A DNA stretch of 64,000 bases from Artemia franciscana. Its lineage: Eukaryota; Arthropoda; Branchiopoda; Anostraca; Artemiidae. Each line of letters starts with the position of its first letter. Within the stretch, counting starts at the first letter, position 1. The position numbers and the translations under genes are program-made. The stretch covers positions 46,150,214 to 46,214,213 of the forward strand of contig NC_088875.1 in the NCBI RefSeq assembly GCF_032884065.1, given 5' to 3'. Positions 35,205 through 46,275 of the stretch are shown one piece after another. Below the pieces are notes generated by a model, which was given only the letters and a program-made list of their open reading frames with translations, was not told the origin of the DNA and did not search any database.

Positions 35205-36465
35205 ACTGATTCTCGGTTTTTGTCTTAAACTTCGTTTCGTAGAAGATAAGATCTAAATGAAGCAAATCTTTGGTGTTTTAACATTGGCATAAGAGGAATT
35301 AAAACTACAAATCCCATTGACAGTGCAGCGTTGCCGAGCAGAAGTAGAAAATGAAGCACAAGTTTCAATATAATTTATGACTATTCAAATAGTAATTATG
35401 ATTTTACCTTTCTTTGCATCAAACGTGTAATTTTTGTAAGCGGGCAATTTATTTTGTCTTCAGATTCTTAGTTGGATCACGAAATGGATAAGTTAGTCTA
35501 CTGAAAATAGGGTAGTTGGAAAAGTTTCGAGAATACGTATTATGCATTTTTGGCAAAATATTTATTTTGTGTTCTCCCTAGTGTGAAGTAAAAGCAGAAG
35601 AAAAGAAAGAGTTGATATTAATTCAGCTAATATTTTACCGTTAGACGACTTCGATTAGTAATGATAGATGGCGTTGATGGTATTTTATCAACGAGCACGA
35701 ATTGGCCTTAAACCGGTTCAACGCTCCTCGCGGAGCTTTTTATCGTTAGTCCCCCCCCCCCAACTTCACCATCATCATTTTTGTTGACAAATAAATGCAC
35801 CTGACTAAAGTGCACTCAAACTATTTATTTATACTCAAAACACAAGGTTCATCCATCCCAACTTTAGTTGGAAAGACGAAGATGCTTCAATCTACTACAA
35901 AATACTCTTTGAACAATGTATACTTTGGTCTGGTCTGATGGGGATTTTCAATGATAAAATATTGATGATGCTGAGGAACGAGGGGACTTTCGGGAACTAA
36001 TCCGCTTGGCGTCTCTGGACCCGAATAACGAGAATTCTCGTATCAGTTTTCTTTACGGCATTCTTTGAGAGTAGAAGAATAATTGTGATAATAAAGTTTG
36101 GACGCTCCGGTAGTACTTACTTTACGCAAAAAAAAAATATATTTATGTATGCTATAAAAAAAAATATATCAATTTTTATATATAAGGCGGAAACCTCTAA
36201 CGCGAACAACGAAAATCAGCGTTTATACTTAGTCTATATGGAACAATTATGCATTACATATTGAAGTTGAGAAAAACTCTTCTGTTCATTGGATGTTTTA
36301 ATCCAAGGCGATACACGGATTTTGTGGGAGCAAGAATGTGACACTTAAAATAGGTGCATTATTAAACCAAAAAATCTTAAGTTTTTGGATGCTCATACGA
36401 TTTTTTCAGTGATTTTTTTTATGGGGGGGGGGTGAACTAAATCACAGCATGCTGTCTGCATGCAG
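35205..36465. other. Intergenic DNA
   Basis: No gene recognised. Homopolymer runs occur at 35750 (C), 36128 (A) and 36422 (G). Confidence 0.45.
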
Positions 36466-37260
36466 GTTGTCAAAAGGGTGTAACAGCAATATCTCAGGAA
36501 CAGTTCGGTGCTTGAAGTTAAAACTAACAGGGCTTGATGTGAGGGACGTTGGACTAACCAAAATAAAATATTTGTATCCTAATGCTACTGCTTCTACTCA
36601 TACTACTATTTCTGTCGCTATTGTTGCTACTACTGCCACTAAAGCTAAGGAAATTAAGCTGGAAAATTTGGGATGCATAGTAATTAAATGGAACTAAATC
36701 GAAAGACACCATTCCCACACAGGTTGTCAAGCGGACGCATCAGAAATGCTTCAAGAATGGTTGATGGTATTAAGCTGAAACTTTCAGCGTGTGTTAAAGG
36801 GGGTGTTGAAGAAACCAAAGATGCAATGTGCATACTGCCACTAATGCTGCTTTAACTATTGCTACTGTACAATCTAGTGGTATTAAGATGAAGCTTTTAA
36901 CGAGTATTTAGGCAGATGTTGAACTAAATCAAAACAAACCGTGAGTATGTGCACTTTCAAAAAGGTGACACAGCAATATCTGAAGAACAAATTATAAATT
37001 TGTAAGTTTTAATTGGGTAAGTTTTAGAATATTTTTAACTACCCAGAAGGCACTATGTGTATACTTTTGATACTACCACTACAGTTACTGTAACTAATAA
37101 CGCTAAGGGTATCAGGGTGAAAGTATAGGAGGAATTTTAATTAGACAAAAAACCTGTGTGCATGCATACTTTCAAAAGGGCATAAAAACAATATCATAGA
37201 CTGCATTGCTCTGTAATAGCTAGAAATATTATTGAAAATTTTAAAGGAGCTAACGTGATT
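36466..37260. repeat. Degenerate ACT-rich repeat units (family member 2)
   Basis: Units start near 36466, 36720, 36930 and 37150. They carry the same ordered phrases as 9595..10560, including 'ggttgtcaa..gg.cgcatcagaaatgcttcaag' and an ACT/GCT-rich tract. The stretch 36466-36800 aligns closely with 10110-10540, so the two loci share an ancestor. Confidence 0.7.
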
Positions 37261-37988
37261 CAAAATTAAAAGTTTTGGTGCCATATAAAAAAGATTGGAG
37301 GGCAAGCAGCCCTTCTTTCAAGCCCATTAATGTTCCAGACGCATTCAGTCAAAATGTTGACACAGTCATTTTGTTCCGCATAGTAGAACGGTCCGGCAAC
37401 TATGTCTTTAGGGATATTGGGTATGCCAACCCCCACAATCGTGCAATAGGCATGTTATGCTTTAAAACTAAATGTTGCTTTAAAATAAATCTAAAGGCAA
37501 TGTGATTATGGTTGCCAAAAACACTCCTCACCAATGTATTGAGAGCGACTGTGAGTATTAAGTTAAAAATTTTGGGGCTAATACCATTACTCTTCTGCTC
37601 TTACAATTTAAATAAATAAAATTAATATAAGTATGTATAGGTTGTCAAAGAGCATGGATAGAATCTTTTGGGAATGATATTGTTTATTTTTGAGGTAAAC
37701 TTCAGGAATTATACCCTCCCCCCCTTGTTCTACAGGGATAAGTCAGGTACAGACCATGAAGGGCATAACTGTGTGACTAGCTCCTATTTTTCACCTTCGC
37801 CCCCGCTATTTTGAGATTCCGATCTTACCTATGTCAAGAATTTAGGAACCCCTACTCTTTTTCCTCCAAATGTCTATGACTATGATTATGACTAATGTCT
37901 AAGACTGTCGAAGGAATCCATGTTCAGTTGTGCCAGTTTCAGCATCATCAGTTGCTGAGTATTTGTGTCCAAGTATAGTTTACACCGT

Positions 37989-37989
<1 letters not shown>
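37261..37989. other. Intergenic DNA
   Basis: No gene seen. C-rich runs near 37720-37800. Confidence 0.4.

Positions 37990-38055
<66 letters not shown>
37990..38055. repeat. 66-nt T homopolymer
   Basis: An uninterrupted T run, directly at the 3' side of the minus-strand LINE fragment. It would be a long A run on that strand. Confidence 0.95.
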
Positions 38056-38056
<1 letters not shown>

Positions 38057-38485
38057 TAGCATCTTAGGTCCGTCTGATTGAAATTTCTTCAGCCCTAGAT
38101 TCTAAGATGGACATGCACATTCAAGAGAAGTCTTAGTATAACCACAGTATACAGTCAAAACCTCAGTTGAAGTTGGCATACCAAGTCTCTTCAGGCTGGA
38201 AAAATAATATAACAGTGTAGCGCCTATTTCCCTTACATAGTCAACGTGCAAGTTCCATCTTAAAGCTTCGTCCAATAGTATTCCAAGTATTGTTACTGTT
38301 TTTTGATCGATAGCATGTGTGGCTGTAAATTCTGTTAGCCTTAGATGTCCTGATGACAAGGAGTTTTGATAAGCTTGTAATATTGTCAAATCTTTTTGAC
38401 ATTTTGTTGAAGGAATCAGGACCATCAGAACATTGACTAAAGAAGGGTGGGGAATGATTTGGCCCATTAACAGCAAAGTACACAT
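38056..38485 (-). mobile_element. LINE RT fragment, minus strand
   Basis: On the - strand the frame gives TILGILLDEALRWNLHVDYV, then LYYFSSLKRLGMP, VLTVYCGY and LECACPS. This matches the end of the RT domain and the thumb of non-LTR elements (LGV.ID..L.W..HV..., VYC.YIRS.LEYACP.W). After a stop in place of W the reading continues NLGLKKFQSDGPKMLQ, matching the family's GL...QSD..E.VQKR. It then runs straight into the A run. Confidence 0.8.
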
Positions 38486-39060
38486 CTCTCTTTGTTTACT
38501 TACATTTCTCTCTATCCCTTTCCCCCTCTTTCTCTCTCTGTTTTCCCTCTATCCCACCCATCTTTCTCTTTCTAATCTGCAGACTGTTCGTTAAAAAAAG
38601 AGTCCTCCGGTGGGCGAAAAAGGCATGGGTAATTCGATCCTTCAGAATCGGGGTCTCCTTAAAGGGGCAAAATTGTAACGTTCCGGGGCTTAAAAGCGCA
38701 TTGACCAAAAAAAACGAAAGAAGCTGATAACAAAGGCGCCATTTGGGGGGGCAGGGGTGAGCATTTGCCCACCCCAGATTTTCCAGGGGGCTCAAGCTTC
38801 CACCAAAAGGGCTCTTTGTCGGCCATAATAATAACACTATTTGCTATTAACCATTGTAAACTTTGAAAGCAGGTTAGATACATAATCTAATTCTCAAGTT
38901 CTGTCAAATGCCCGTTTCTTAGATGATTATATAAATGTTATAAATTCTGAATGTTTGCAGCAATTCCTCTAAGTTGATACACTAAAATAGGTCAGTTCCT
39001 GGCCTATCATTCCTTGATGGAATCGTTCCTTGTTATCTTCCAATTGCACTACATAGAAGC

Positions 39061-40074
39061 AATTACGCGAGTGACGAAATCCCTGTCTCAGAAGCTCCGT
39101 GCCGTCACTGTTGACTTGGTTATTTCTCGATCGCGCACCCTGATTCAGGCCACAAGAAGCAAACTCACCGACCTAAAGACATGAACTATAAAAGTGACAA
39201 AATAAAATTTAAACTTCTAAAAACTAACTTTAAAATTTAAAGCCAAAAAAAATTATAGGTAAAACCTAGGAAGTAAAACTGCAAACCGAACCTTCAAATT
39301 AAAAGTTTTTAGCACAAATTTTAAATCCAGAAAAAAAACCATTAAGACTAAAACTTTAAAGGTAAAGCCTTAAAACTGAAAACTTTTATGAACTATTGCT
39401 TTAAAAATAAAACTTTAAAAACGACTAGACCCTCTTCTGTTGGTCAGAAAGGACAACCTCGATGAATTCAAAAGATCACCAAGCATTTGAAACAATTTGT
39501 GACAATTTTGACGCTAGGAAAGAATTTTATCGAATCTGGAAATTGGACTACTACTTTGGCGGATGAAATGAAGCAAGAATACTTCAGAACTTTTGACCGT
39601 CTACTAGCAGAATTTGACAGGAGGTTCACAGATAACTTGCGAGTGCTGAGGACGCTCAAAGCCTTGGATCCAAGCTCAACCAAGTTTATGGACACAGAGC
39701 TGCTCAAGCTTTTCTCTTCTCTTTACGGCGAGCTGGATATCGACAGCATTCTTCTCGAATCTCAAGCTGGTATTGCCAAGCGTTTCTTGCCCAATGAGGA
39801 GAAAAAGCCGAAAAGCTTCCTAGACATTGTCGACCATATTCAGGCATTACCAGTGGCCTACTCAGAAGTAATTAAAGTACTTCGTATCGCTGCAACACTT
39901 CCTGAGACTACAGCGAGCAATGAGCGTTTGTTTTCTACCCTAGAAATAGTGAAAAACTACTTGCGGTCTACAACAGGAGATGATCGTCTCAGTCACCTCC
40001 TTTTGATATTTGCAGAGAAGGATTTAGTAAAAATTTGGACTACAACCAGCTTGTTGACGATTTTGCAAAGATGA
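39061..40074 (+). pseudogene. hAT transposase remnant (ZMYM-type hAT)
   Basis: A first piece at 39061-39180 reads TRVTKSLSQKLRAVTVDL...ATRSKLTDLK, then an A-rich block interrupts it. An open frame at 39466-40074 continues (about 200 codons) and ends with the hAT dimerisation region: RIAATLPETTASNERLFSTL, VKNYLRSTTGDDRLSHLLL, EKDLV. The N-terminal zinc finger and most of the catalytic domain are missing. The same C-terminal block is common in zinc finger MYM-like hAT proteins. Confidence 0.88.
39182..39427. repeat. A-rich block of degenerate 'aaaactttaaa' repeats
   Basis: About 245 bp of very A-rich DNA in which 'aaaacttt(a)aaa' recurs loosely. It separates the two transposase pieces. It ends in AG, but there is no GT at its start, so I do not call an intron. 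Confidence 0.6.
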
Positions 40075-40440
40075 AACCTCGGCGGTTCCCCTTGTTACCT
40101 TGAATGTTGTTATATTTTTTTTTCTTGTTATGTTTTTCCGTTCCACATTTGGTTACAGTACATTTCCAAGCAACACACGGGTGCTGAAAATGCATTTTTA
40201 CTTAGAATATTCGATCAATGTGCTGCCAAAATCCGAATTTTTCTTACGCGACACAAAGTGAATCGGGGGAGGGGGGCAGATGGGGTTCATACCCTCCCCA
40301 AGATTTGGCCCAAATGGCGCCTCTGGCTGATAACCAGATATAAGTAGCTCTGGAGGATCCCAGTGTACTTCCATACCGTGGATGCTAAAGTCGTAGAGAT
40401 TAAAACGAATAGGTCACCAGTTTTTGCCGTGCATTTACCA

Positions 40441-40560
40441 TATATATATATATATATATATATATGCACCAAGTGTTTGCCATATATGTACACATGCACC
40501 ATGTGTACATATATATACCATATATGTCCATATACATATCTGCCATATATATATACACTT
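40441..40560. repeat. (TA)n and TATG/CACC-rich microsatellite
   Basis: A pure TA run at 40441-40465, then interrupted 'catatatgtacacatgcaccatg' phrases to about 40560. Confidence 0.9.
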
Positions 40561-42557
40561 GCACCATGTGTTTGCTATGTTTGCATTCTAAAAGTGCATA
40601 AAACCAGAATTGCGTCACTCCAGTCAAAATCTGACTTCAGATTTTGCTTCAATTCTTTTTTCTTTATTTTTTTTTTATCTTTATTCTTAGAGGCATCATT
40701 ATTTTTCAATTCTCTATTTTTATCTTTATTTTAGATTTTGTTTCAATTCTTTTTTCTATCCTTATTTTAAGTCTTGCTTGAAATATAACTTAAAAAAAAG
40801 CATTATCAACTATCTTGGCTACAAAGACCCTAAATATTTTGGAGAGGTTACATGATTGCCACGGAGGGGGGGGGAGTGTGATGCATCCGAGGAGGCACAT
40901 TTCTTAGGTTTTGCATATTCACGTATATATCTCCAAGGATTCTTAAGAAAGAGAATGTATTTTTTTTTTATTTATTATTCATTTTCTTTATTTCTTTCAA
41001 AACTGAGGAGTAGACTAAAATATAAATATAAAGAAAAGACAAATGATAACGCTGACAATCAAAAAATATCAAATATGTAGGAATACATACTTTAATTTTG
41101 TTTTTATGGCTAAAAAAATAACTAAATATCAATAAATATTAATATAAATAACGCGTCTTGCTGATCCGTTTGAAAATGAAAGTCTATCACTGACCGTGTA
41201 AGAAAGCTAATAGTGTCATAAATAATTCTTGTCAAATAAGGCAATTCTGTCGCTAAATGTCAATGACTGATTCGAATTACTTCTAGGTGTCTCATACTCT
41301 TTCATTCGTGTACACCTGAAGAGCTTGCTGTGATCAAGGGCACAATTGCAGAAACAAAGTAGGGTTGAGAGACAGGACCGAAGGAAGAGGAGAGAGGACG
41401 GGAAGTGGTATTGGAGGGATAGAATCATTTTTGTTTTTGACAGTAAGTGCGCATGCCCTTATTTTAGTGTGAAACTAATTGAACGTATATGGGATTGAAC
41501 AGGATTTCTTGTTGTACTGTCAAATGAATTAACGATTTTCAGCATCATATATCATGCAATCTAAAAGGCCCTTTGTGTATTGTTATAAGATGGACACCTT
41601 ATCCATAATAAAGGTGTAAATGATTGAAAATCACTTTGTTTGCTTATTTTCTAGAGTATTGGAAGTCTTACCAGCATTGTAAAATAAATAAGACAATAAA
41701 AAATATGGAAAATAAGGAATTAGAAAAGAAGAGAGAATTTGATGGAATAGTGTACAAGGCTGAATCCCGGGGAGCTGGACCCCCCCCCCCCTTCAAAAAA
41801 ACAGAAATTTTGTCTTACTGATAGAAACGTAACAAAAACTCATGTAAACAAATTTTTATGTTTTTCCTAAAGTTTTTTTTTGAAAACCTCTCAAACAATA
41901 CCTGAATAAATTCAAAATCCTGAATAGATCTTGAGAGGGTAACAATAACTCACTTCAGCAAAAGGTGTTGCAAAGAAGTGAGGATTATACTCGAGCTATC
42001 CGTCTGTTCTTGCCTTGTTGGTCACTAGTATGCGGCCAACAGCACTTCTTCACTCCATCCTTCCATCACTTCCATCCTCTGAGTAACAACAACAGTAAAA
42101 TGTTATTATCTCCGTGTGTAAGATAGACAAAGATTTTTGAAAAATAAAAATTGATAACATAGAAGATAAAAATAAATGATATAAAAATAGATAAAAATTA
42201 CATTTTTTGAAAAGAAAACGATGCCACTTCATTTCATTAACGAGTAGAACCCGATTGGCGGAAGTGTAGCCAGCATAGGATTAAAATTGTATAAATAGCA
42301 ATCCGTGTCCAGCAAAAGACAGGTATCCAAAACCAATATTAACTTGCACAAAATACGTTTTGACTTAAACCCACTTGGTAAGGGTATCGACTAGTCTTGT
42401 CACTGAATCAGCTACATGTCTCCTCTTTTTATTATATTTTTGAATGAAGCATAATGTTAAATATCATTTTCATTTCAATCAAGTAATTTGTTTGCAATCA
42501 ATCTAGACTCTATGGTTTGGTAAAACACGAGGGATTATAGCAAGTGCAGCTAATGTC
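40561..42557. other. Intergenic DNA
   Basis: T-rich low-complexity DNA near 40650-40790. No gene recognised. G runs at 40866 and C runs at 41781. Confidence 0.4.
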
Positions 42558-42663
42558 CAGGGCAGTGTTGTGCCAAGTACTTCTTTTTTTTACTTAAGTA
42601 CAAGTACCAAATACTCAGAGAAATTTTTACTTAAGTACAAGTATTAGGTACTTCTCTAAAAAT

Positions 42664-42960
42664 ATTAAATAAAAAAACTAATTTTTTTAGCTGAAAGTAA
42701 GGAGCGACATTAAAACTTAAAACGAACAGAAATTACTCCGTATAAGAAATGGGTTGTCCCCTCCGCAATCCCTCGCTCTTTACGCTAAAGCTTTTAATTG
42801 TTTTAAAAAGTAGAATTGTGGCAAAGAGTCAAACTTTAGCGTAAAGAGCGAGGAATTGCGGAGGGGACAACCCATTTCATATACGGAGTAATTTCTATTC
42901 GTTTTAAGTTTTAATGTCGCTCCTTACTTTCAGCTAAAAAGATTAGTTTTTTTATTTAAT
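42664..42960. repeat. Inverted repeat, 127-bp arms
   Basis: Arms at 42664..42790 and 42834..42960 are near-perfect reverse complements around a 43-nt loop. Both contain GCTGAAAGTAAGGAGCGAC, 'aaaacgaa' and GCGTAAAGAGCGAGG. The transcript would form a long double-stranded hairpin. Confidence 0.93.
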
Positions 42961-43380
42961 TTCTGAACGTTTTTGAATTAATGCATGTTTGGTTTTGGCT
43001 CTCCGCACATAAATTATTAAAATGAAATTTGTATATTAATTCTTTTTTTTGGCTAAATGGCTTTCTCTTAGTTTTGATCAGACGATTTTGAGAAATAAGG
43101 GGTGGAGAAGGAGGCCTAGTTGCCCTCCAATTTTTCGGTTACTTAAAAAGGCAACTAGAACTTTTAATTTTTAACGAACGTTTTTATTAGTAAAAAATAT
43201 ACGTAACTTAAGAATTAACTTACGTAACAAATTTTCATAACCTTATATTTTTATTATGTATACGAGGGGGTTTGTACCCTCGTTAATACCTCGCTCTTTA
43301 CACTAAATCGTAAGTTTTGTCCCAATTCTTTAAGAATGACCCCTGAATCAGAAAGGCCGTAGAACAAACAGTTGAAATTA

Positions 43381-43453
43381 CTAAAATACTTTAGCATAAA
43401 GAGCAAGGTATTTATCTCCTCCTAAATACCTCGCTCTTTATGCTAAAGTATTT
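43381..43453. repeat. Second hairpin in the nested element
   Basis: 'aatactttagcataaagagc' and its complement 'gctctttatgctaaagtatt' form arms of about 30 bp around 'tctcctcc'. The core (TTTAGC.TAAAGAGC) is also the inner end of the larger inverted repeat at 42664..42960. Confidence 0.85.
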
Positions 43454-44520
43454 TTAGAACCCCTCATATGCGTAATAATCTCTGTTCGTTTTAAGTTTCA
43501 ATGCTACTTTTTCCTTTCATTTGAAAAAACGTTTTCATGTTTATTTTTCATTGCTTTCTTATAGTAATGCTAGAGAATCCCGCGCCCTTTTCATTGAATT
43601 TTTCTTCCCCCATGACAGATTCCTCCAAGGAAAGATCCTCCAACATAGCCCCCTCTCCTCAGCCCCACCCCCAGACAAAATAAAATCCCCCTGAAAACGT
43701 CTGTACACTTCCCAATAACCATTACTATATGTAAACACTGGTCAAAGTTTGTAACTTGCAGCCCCTCCCCCAGGGATTGTGGGGGAGTAAGTCATACCCA
43801 AAGACATAGTTATTATGGTTTTCGACTATGCTGAACAAAATGGCTATCTCAAAATTTTGATCCGTTGACTTTGGGAAAAAATGAGCGTGGGAGGGGGCCT
43901 AGATGCCCTCCAATTTTTTTGGTCACTTAAAAAGGGCACTAGAACTTTTCATATCCGTTAGAATGAGCCCTCTTGTGACATTCTAGGACCACTTGGTCAA
44001 TACGATGACCCCTGGGGAAAAGAAAAAAAAAAACAAACAAACAAATAAACACGCACCCGTGATTTGTCTTCTGGCATAAAATGCAAAATTCCACATTTTT
44101 GTAGATAGAAGCTTGAAACTTCTACAGTAGGGTTCTCTGATACGCTGAATCTGATGGTATCATTTTCGTTAAGATCCTACGACTTTTAGGGGGTATTTCC
44201 CCCTATTTTCCTAAATAAGGCAAATTTTCTCAGGCTCTTAACTTTTGATGGGTAAGACTAAACTTGATGAAACTTATATATTTAAAATCAGCATTAAAAT
44301 GCGATTCTTTTGATGTAGCTATTGATATCAAAATTCAATTTTTTAGAGTGTTGGTTACTATTGAGCCGGGTAGCTCCTTACTACAGTTCGTTACCACGAA
44401 CTGTGTGATACTTAAGTAATACGTACTTTTGAAAAAGTACTTCAGTACTTAAGTACTCAAGTATTTCGATTTTAGTTGAATTTTACTTCAATTAAGATAT
44501 AAAAAGAAAAAAAAATTACA

Positions 44521-45263
44521 ATGAACATTTATTACAGCTTCATCATAACTTTTAATTTCTTTCTTGCTGCTTTCAACAGCAGAAGCTTTTCATACATACC
44601 AATTCCGAGCATGTTTCTTTTTAGAGTAAAAATTCCATCATCTACCGAAAAAAGTCGTTGTGCAGGTGCAGACGAAGGAATGAGACAAGGGCATAAAATT
44701 TCCATTTCAATCCTCGTTGAGCAAGTGTGCAGTCATTCCCAAGTAGCTTTTGTTGTTAGCACACCAAATGTGTGCTGTCAGCGACATGTAGTCGGTGATT
44801 TAAAAATTACGAACCATATCGTTCTGTACTTCAAAAACTTAGCTTCAATTTGCACAGCTAAAGCTTTTCTTCCTGGAACCTTTGCATAAAGTGCAAGACC
44901 TGTTATCAGATCTTTGAACGACGGCCTCTCAACAGTGCACAGGGGTCGCATCTCGTCCACAGTGTAGTCCAGTGCCAAAGAATTCACTTTAGACTGTATC
45001 AGTTTCAACGGTCTTGCAGCAAAGAAATCTCTCTTAGCTTTTTTAGAAGGTAAGCTATAATCAGGGCCAGTATTATCTTCAGATTCAGACGACCACGAAA
45101 GTGAGCCTACAAGTTTACTAGCCTCTTTGCTAGTTGATTTCCTTTTGTTCTTACTGTTTATCAAATTTATCACAAAAAACTGTCCGTTCAATATATATGG
45201 TAGTTCTGCCATGATAGCGTCCTTTTTTGAAAGTTCATGCCAGGCAGGAGCCGCTGTTCTCAA
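44521..45263 (-). pseudogene. hAT transposase with internal deletion
   Basis: On the - strand the N-terminal part (45263 down to about 44780) carries DYTVDEMRPLCTVERPSFKDLI, a typical hAT N-terminal block. Then come HIWCANNKSYLGMTAHL (part of the catalytic domain, compare TSxxxxSYLGxTAH) and, after a frame change, SSAPAQRLFSVDDGIFTLKRN plus YEKLLLLKAAR (the dimerisation region). The central catalytic region is deleted and the frame is broken near 44780 and 44690. The sequence differs from the hAT at 38.7-40.3 kb, so it is another hAT lineage. Confidence 0.85.
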
Positions 45264-45889
45264 AGACTAAAATCCATTCATCCACTAATACATAGGCAGT
45301 TCAATTCGTCGCATCACCCTGCGTCATGCTGGTATGATTTTTCTCATCAAGAAAGTACTTGAGTACTTAAGTACCCTTAAGTACTTCAATTTTTTACTTA
45401 AGTATAAGTATTAAGTACTTTAGAAATTTTTTACTTAAGTAGAGTACAAGTACTCAGATTTTTTACTTAAGTAATTACTTAAGTACTTTTACTTAAGTAT
45501 TTCCCAACACTGGTCCAGGGGCATAATTTGCTATAGGGTAGGGGGAAACTCCCCCCGGACCACAGTTTGCCCTCCAGGCCCCATTTGACCCTTAGTTTGC
45601 CCCCGAGCTGAAATTTAGCGTTTTCAGAAATCTTGTCAAAAATAAGATAGGTCTACATAATTCAAACATCCACAGAAAGAGATCAGTTTTCTTTAGTATG
45701 CAACTATATGGCTTACTTTTTTTCATTTTTTACCATCATTTTCGCTTGACTTAGGAACATTGGCTCCAATTTTGCCCCGCCCCCTCAGTATTTTGATGAA
45801 ACTACGCCACTACTAATATCACTTTAGAGGTTCTTAGCCAAGTTAAGTTATTTCAAAGCCAAGTTAATTTATGGCTATTAACCGCAGGT

Positions 45890-46275
45890 GCTAAAATCGT
45901 TTTTCTTGAGCACATTTTGATTTCAAAGAGTTAAGGGAGGATTGCAGAATGTAAGCTCATTAAATTAATGAGACCACGTCATCCAGTCATATTTGACACA
46001 ATACAATAAGAGGTTGCAAAAATCTTGTTTTTGGAGAGGTTGTGTTTTGACTTCAGAGAGGTAAGTGGGGCATAGATAGTAAGTAACTCACTAAGATAAT
46101 GAATCCACAACGTCCAAGTATTGTTGAGAGATTACTTTAAAGAGAATGATAAAATCTTTCTTTTGAAGAGGATGTGTTTTGATTCCAGAGAGCCAGGGGG
46201 GACATAAAAGATAAGCTCATTAAAATGATGAGTCCGTAATACCCAGGCATATTAGACAGGTTATACCGGAGCAAG
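45890..46275. repeat. Degenerate tandem repeat, three units of 126-132 bp
   Basis: Units start near 45890, 46016 and 46148. They share 'aaaatc.t..tttt.ga', 'gtgttttga.tcagaga', 'taagctcattaaaatgatgag' and 'atattgaca'. Confidence 0.75.

Larger units (their letters stand above)
38731..40325 (+). mobile_element. hAT DNA transposon, 1.6 kb, internally decayed
   Basis: The terminal inverted repeats start CAAAGGCGCCATTTGGG (38731) and, at the other end, CAGAGGCGCCATTTGGG on the complement (ending 40325). An exact 8-bp target duplication, GCTGATAA, lies at 38723..38730 and 40326..40333. The inside holds only the C-terminal part of a hAT transposase. The length is well below that of a full autonomous hAT, so it is a deletion derivative. 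Confidence 0.93.
42660..44406. mobile_element. Repeat nested in the hAT element, with long foldback arms
   Basis: It interrupts the left subterminal TACTTAAGTA region. It begins with a long inverted repeat and ends with a hairpin (CAGTTCG-TTACCA-CGAACTG, about 44386-44405). Two diverged internal copies of one block occur (near 43045-43180 and 43845-43960: 'ttttgatc..', 'gcctag.tgccctccaatttttt', 'acttaaaaagg'). No coding sequence is recognised. The terminal hairpin recalls Helitrons, but there is no clean CTRR end, so the class is open. Confidence 0.6.
42563..45512 (-). mobile_element. hAT transposon, 2.95 kb, inserted in the MITE
   Basis: The ends are CAGTGTTG (42563) and its complement CAACACTG (ending 45512). 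An exact 8-bp target duplication, GTCCAGGG, lies at 42555..42562 and 45513..45520. Both ends carry many copies of a TACTTAAGTA palindrome over 100-200 bp, likely transposase binding sites by analogy with other hATs. The transposase is on the - strand and broken. A 1.75-kb repeat is nested inside. Confidence 0.93.
42558..45812. mobile_element. Small hAT-type MITE, split by a later insertion
   Basis: The MITE starts CAGGG at 42558, is interrupted, and resumes as CAGGGGCATAATTTGC at 45516. The first five bases are duplicated by the insertion. It ends ...CTACGCCACTA at 45812. The flanking 8-mers are CTAATGTC (42550..42557) and CTAATATC (45813..45820), 7 of 8 identical. Without the insertion it is about 297 bp. 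A relative is at 55285..55554. Confidence 0.8.

Noticed and set aside
39182-39427. Intron inside the hAT transposase
   Set aside because: It ends in AG but has no GT donor at its start, and the flanking frames do not join cleanly. Kept as an A-rich block only.
42660-44406. Helitron
   Set aside because: A terminal hairpin is present but there is no TC start, no CTRR end and no Rep/helicase sequence, so the class was left open.
44521-44889. 122-codon plus-strand open frame
   Set aside because: Antisense of the hAT transposase C-terminal region on the - strand.
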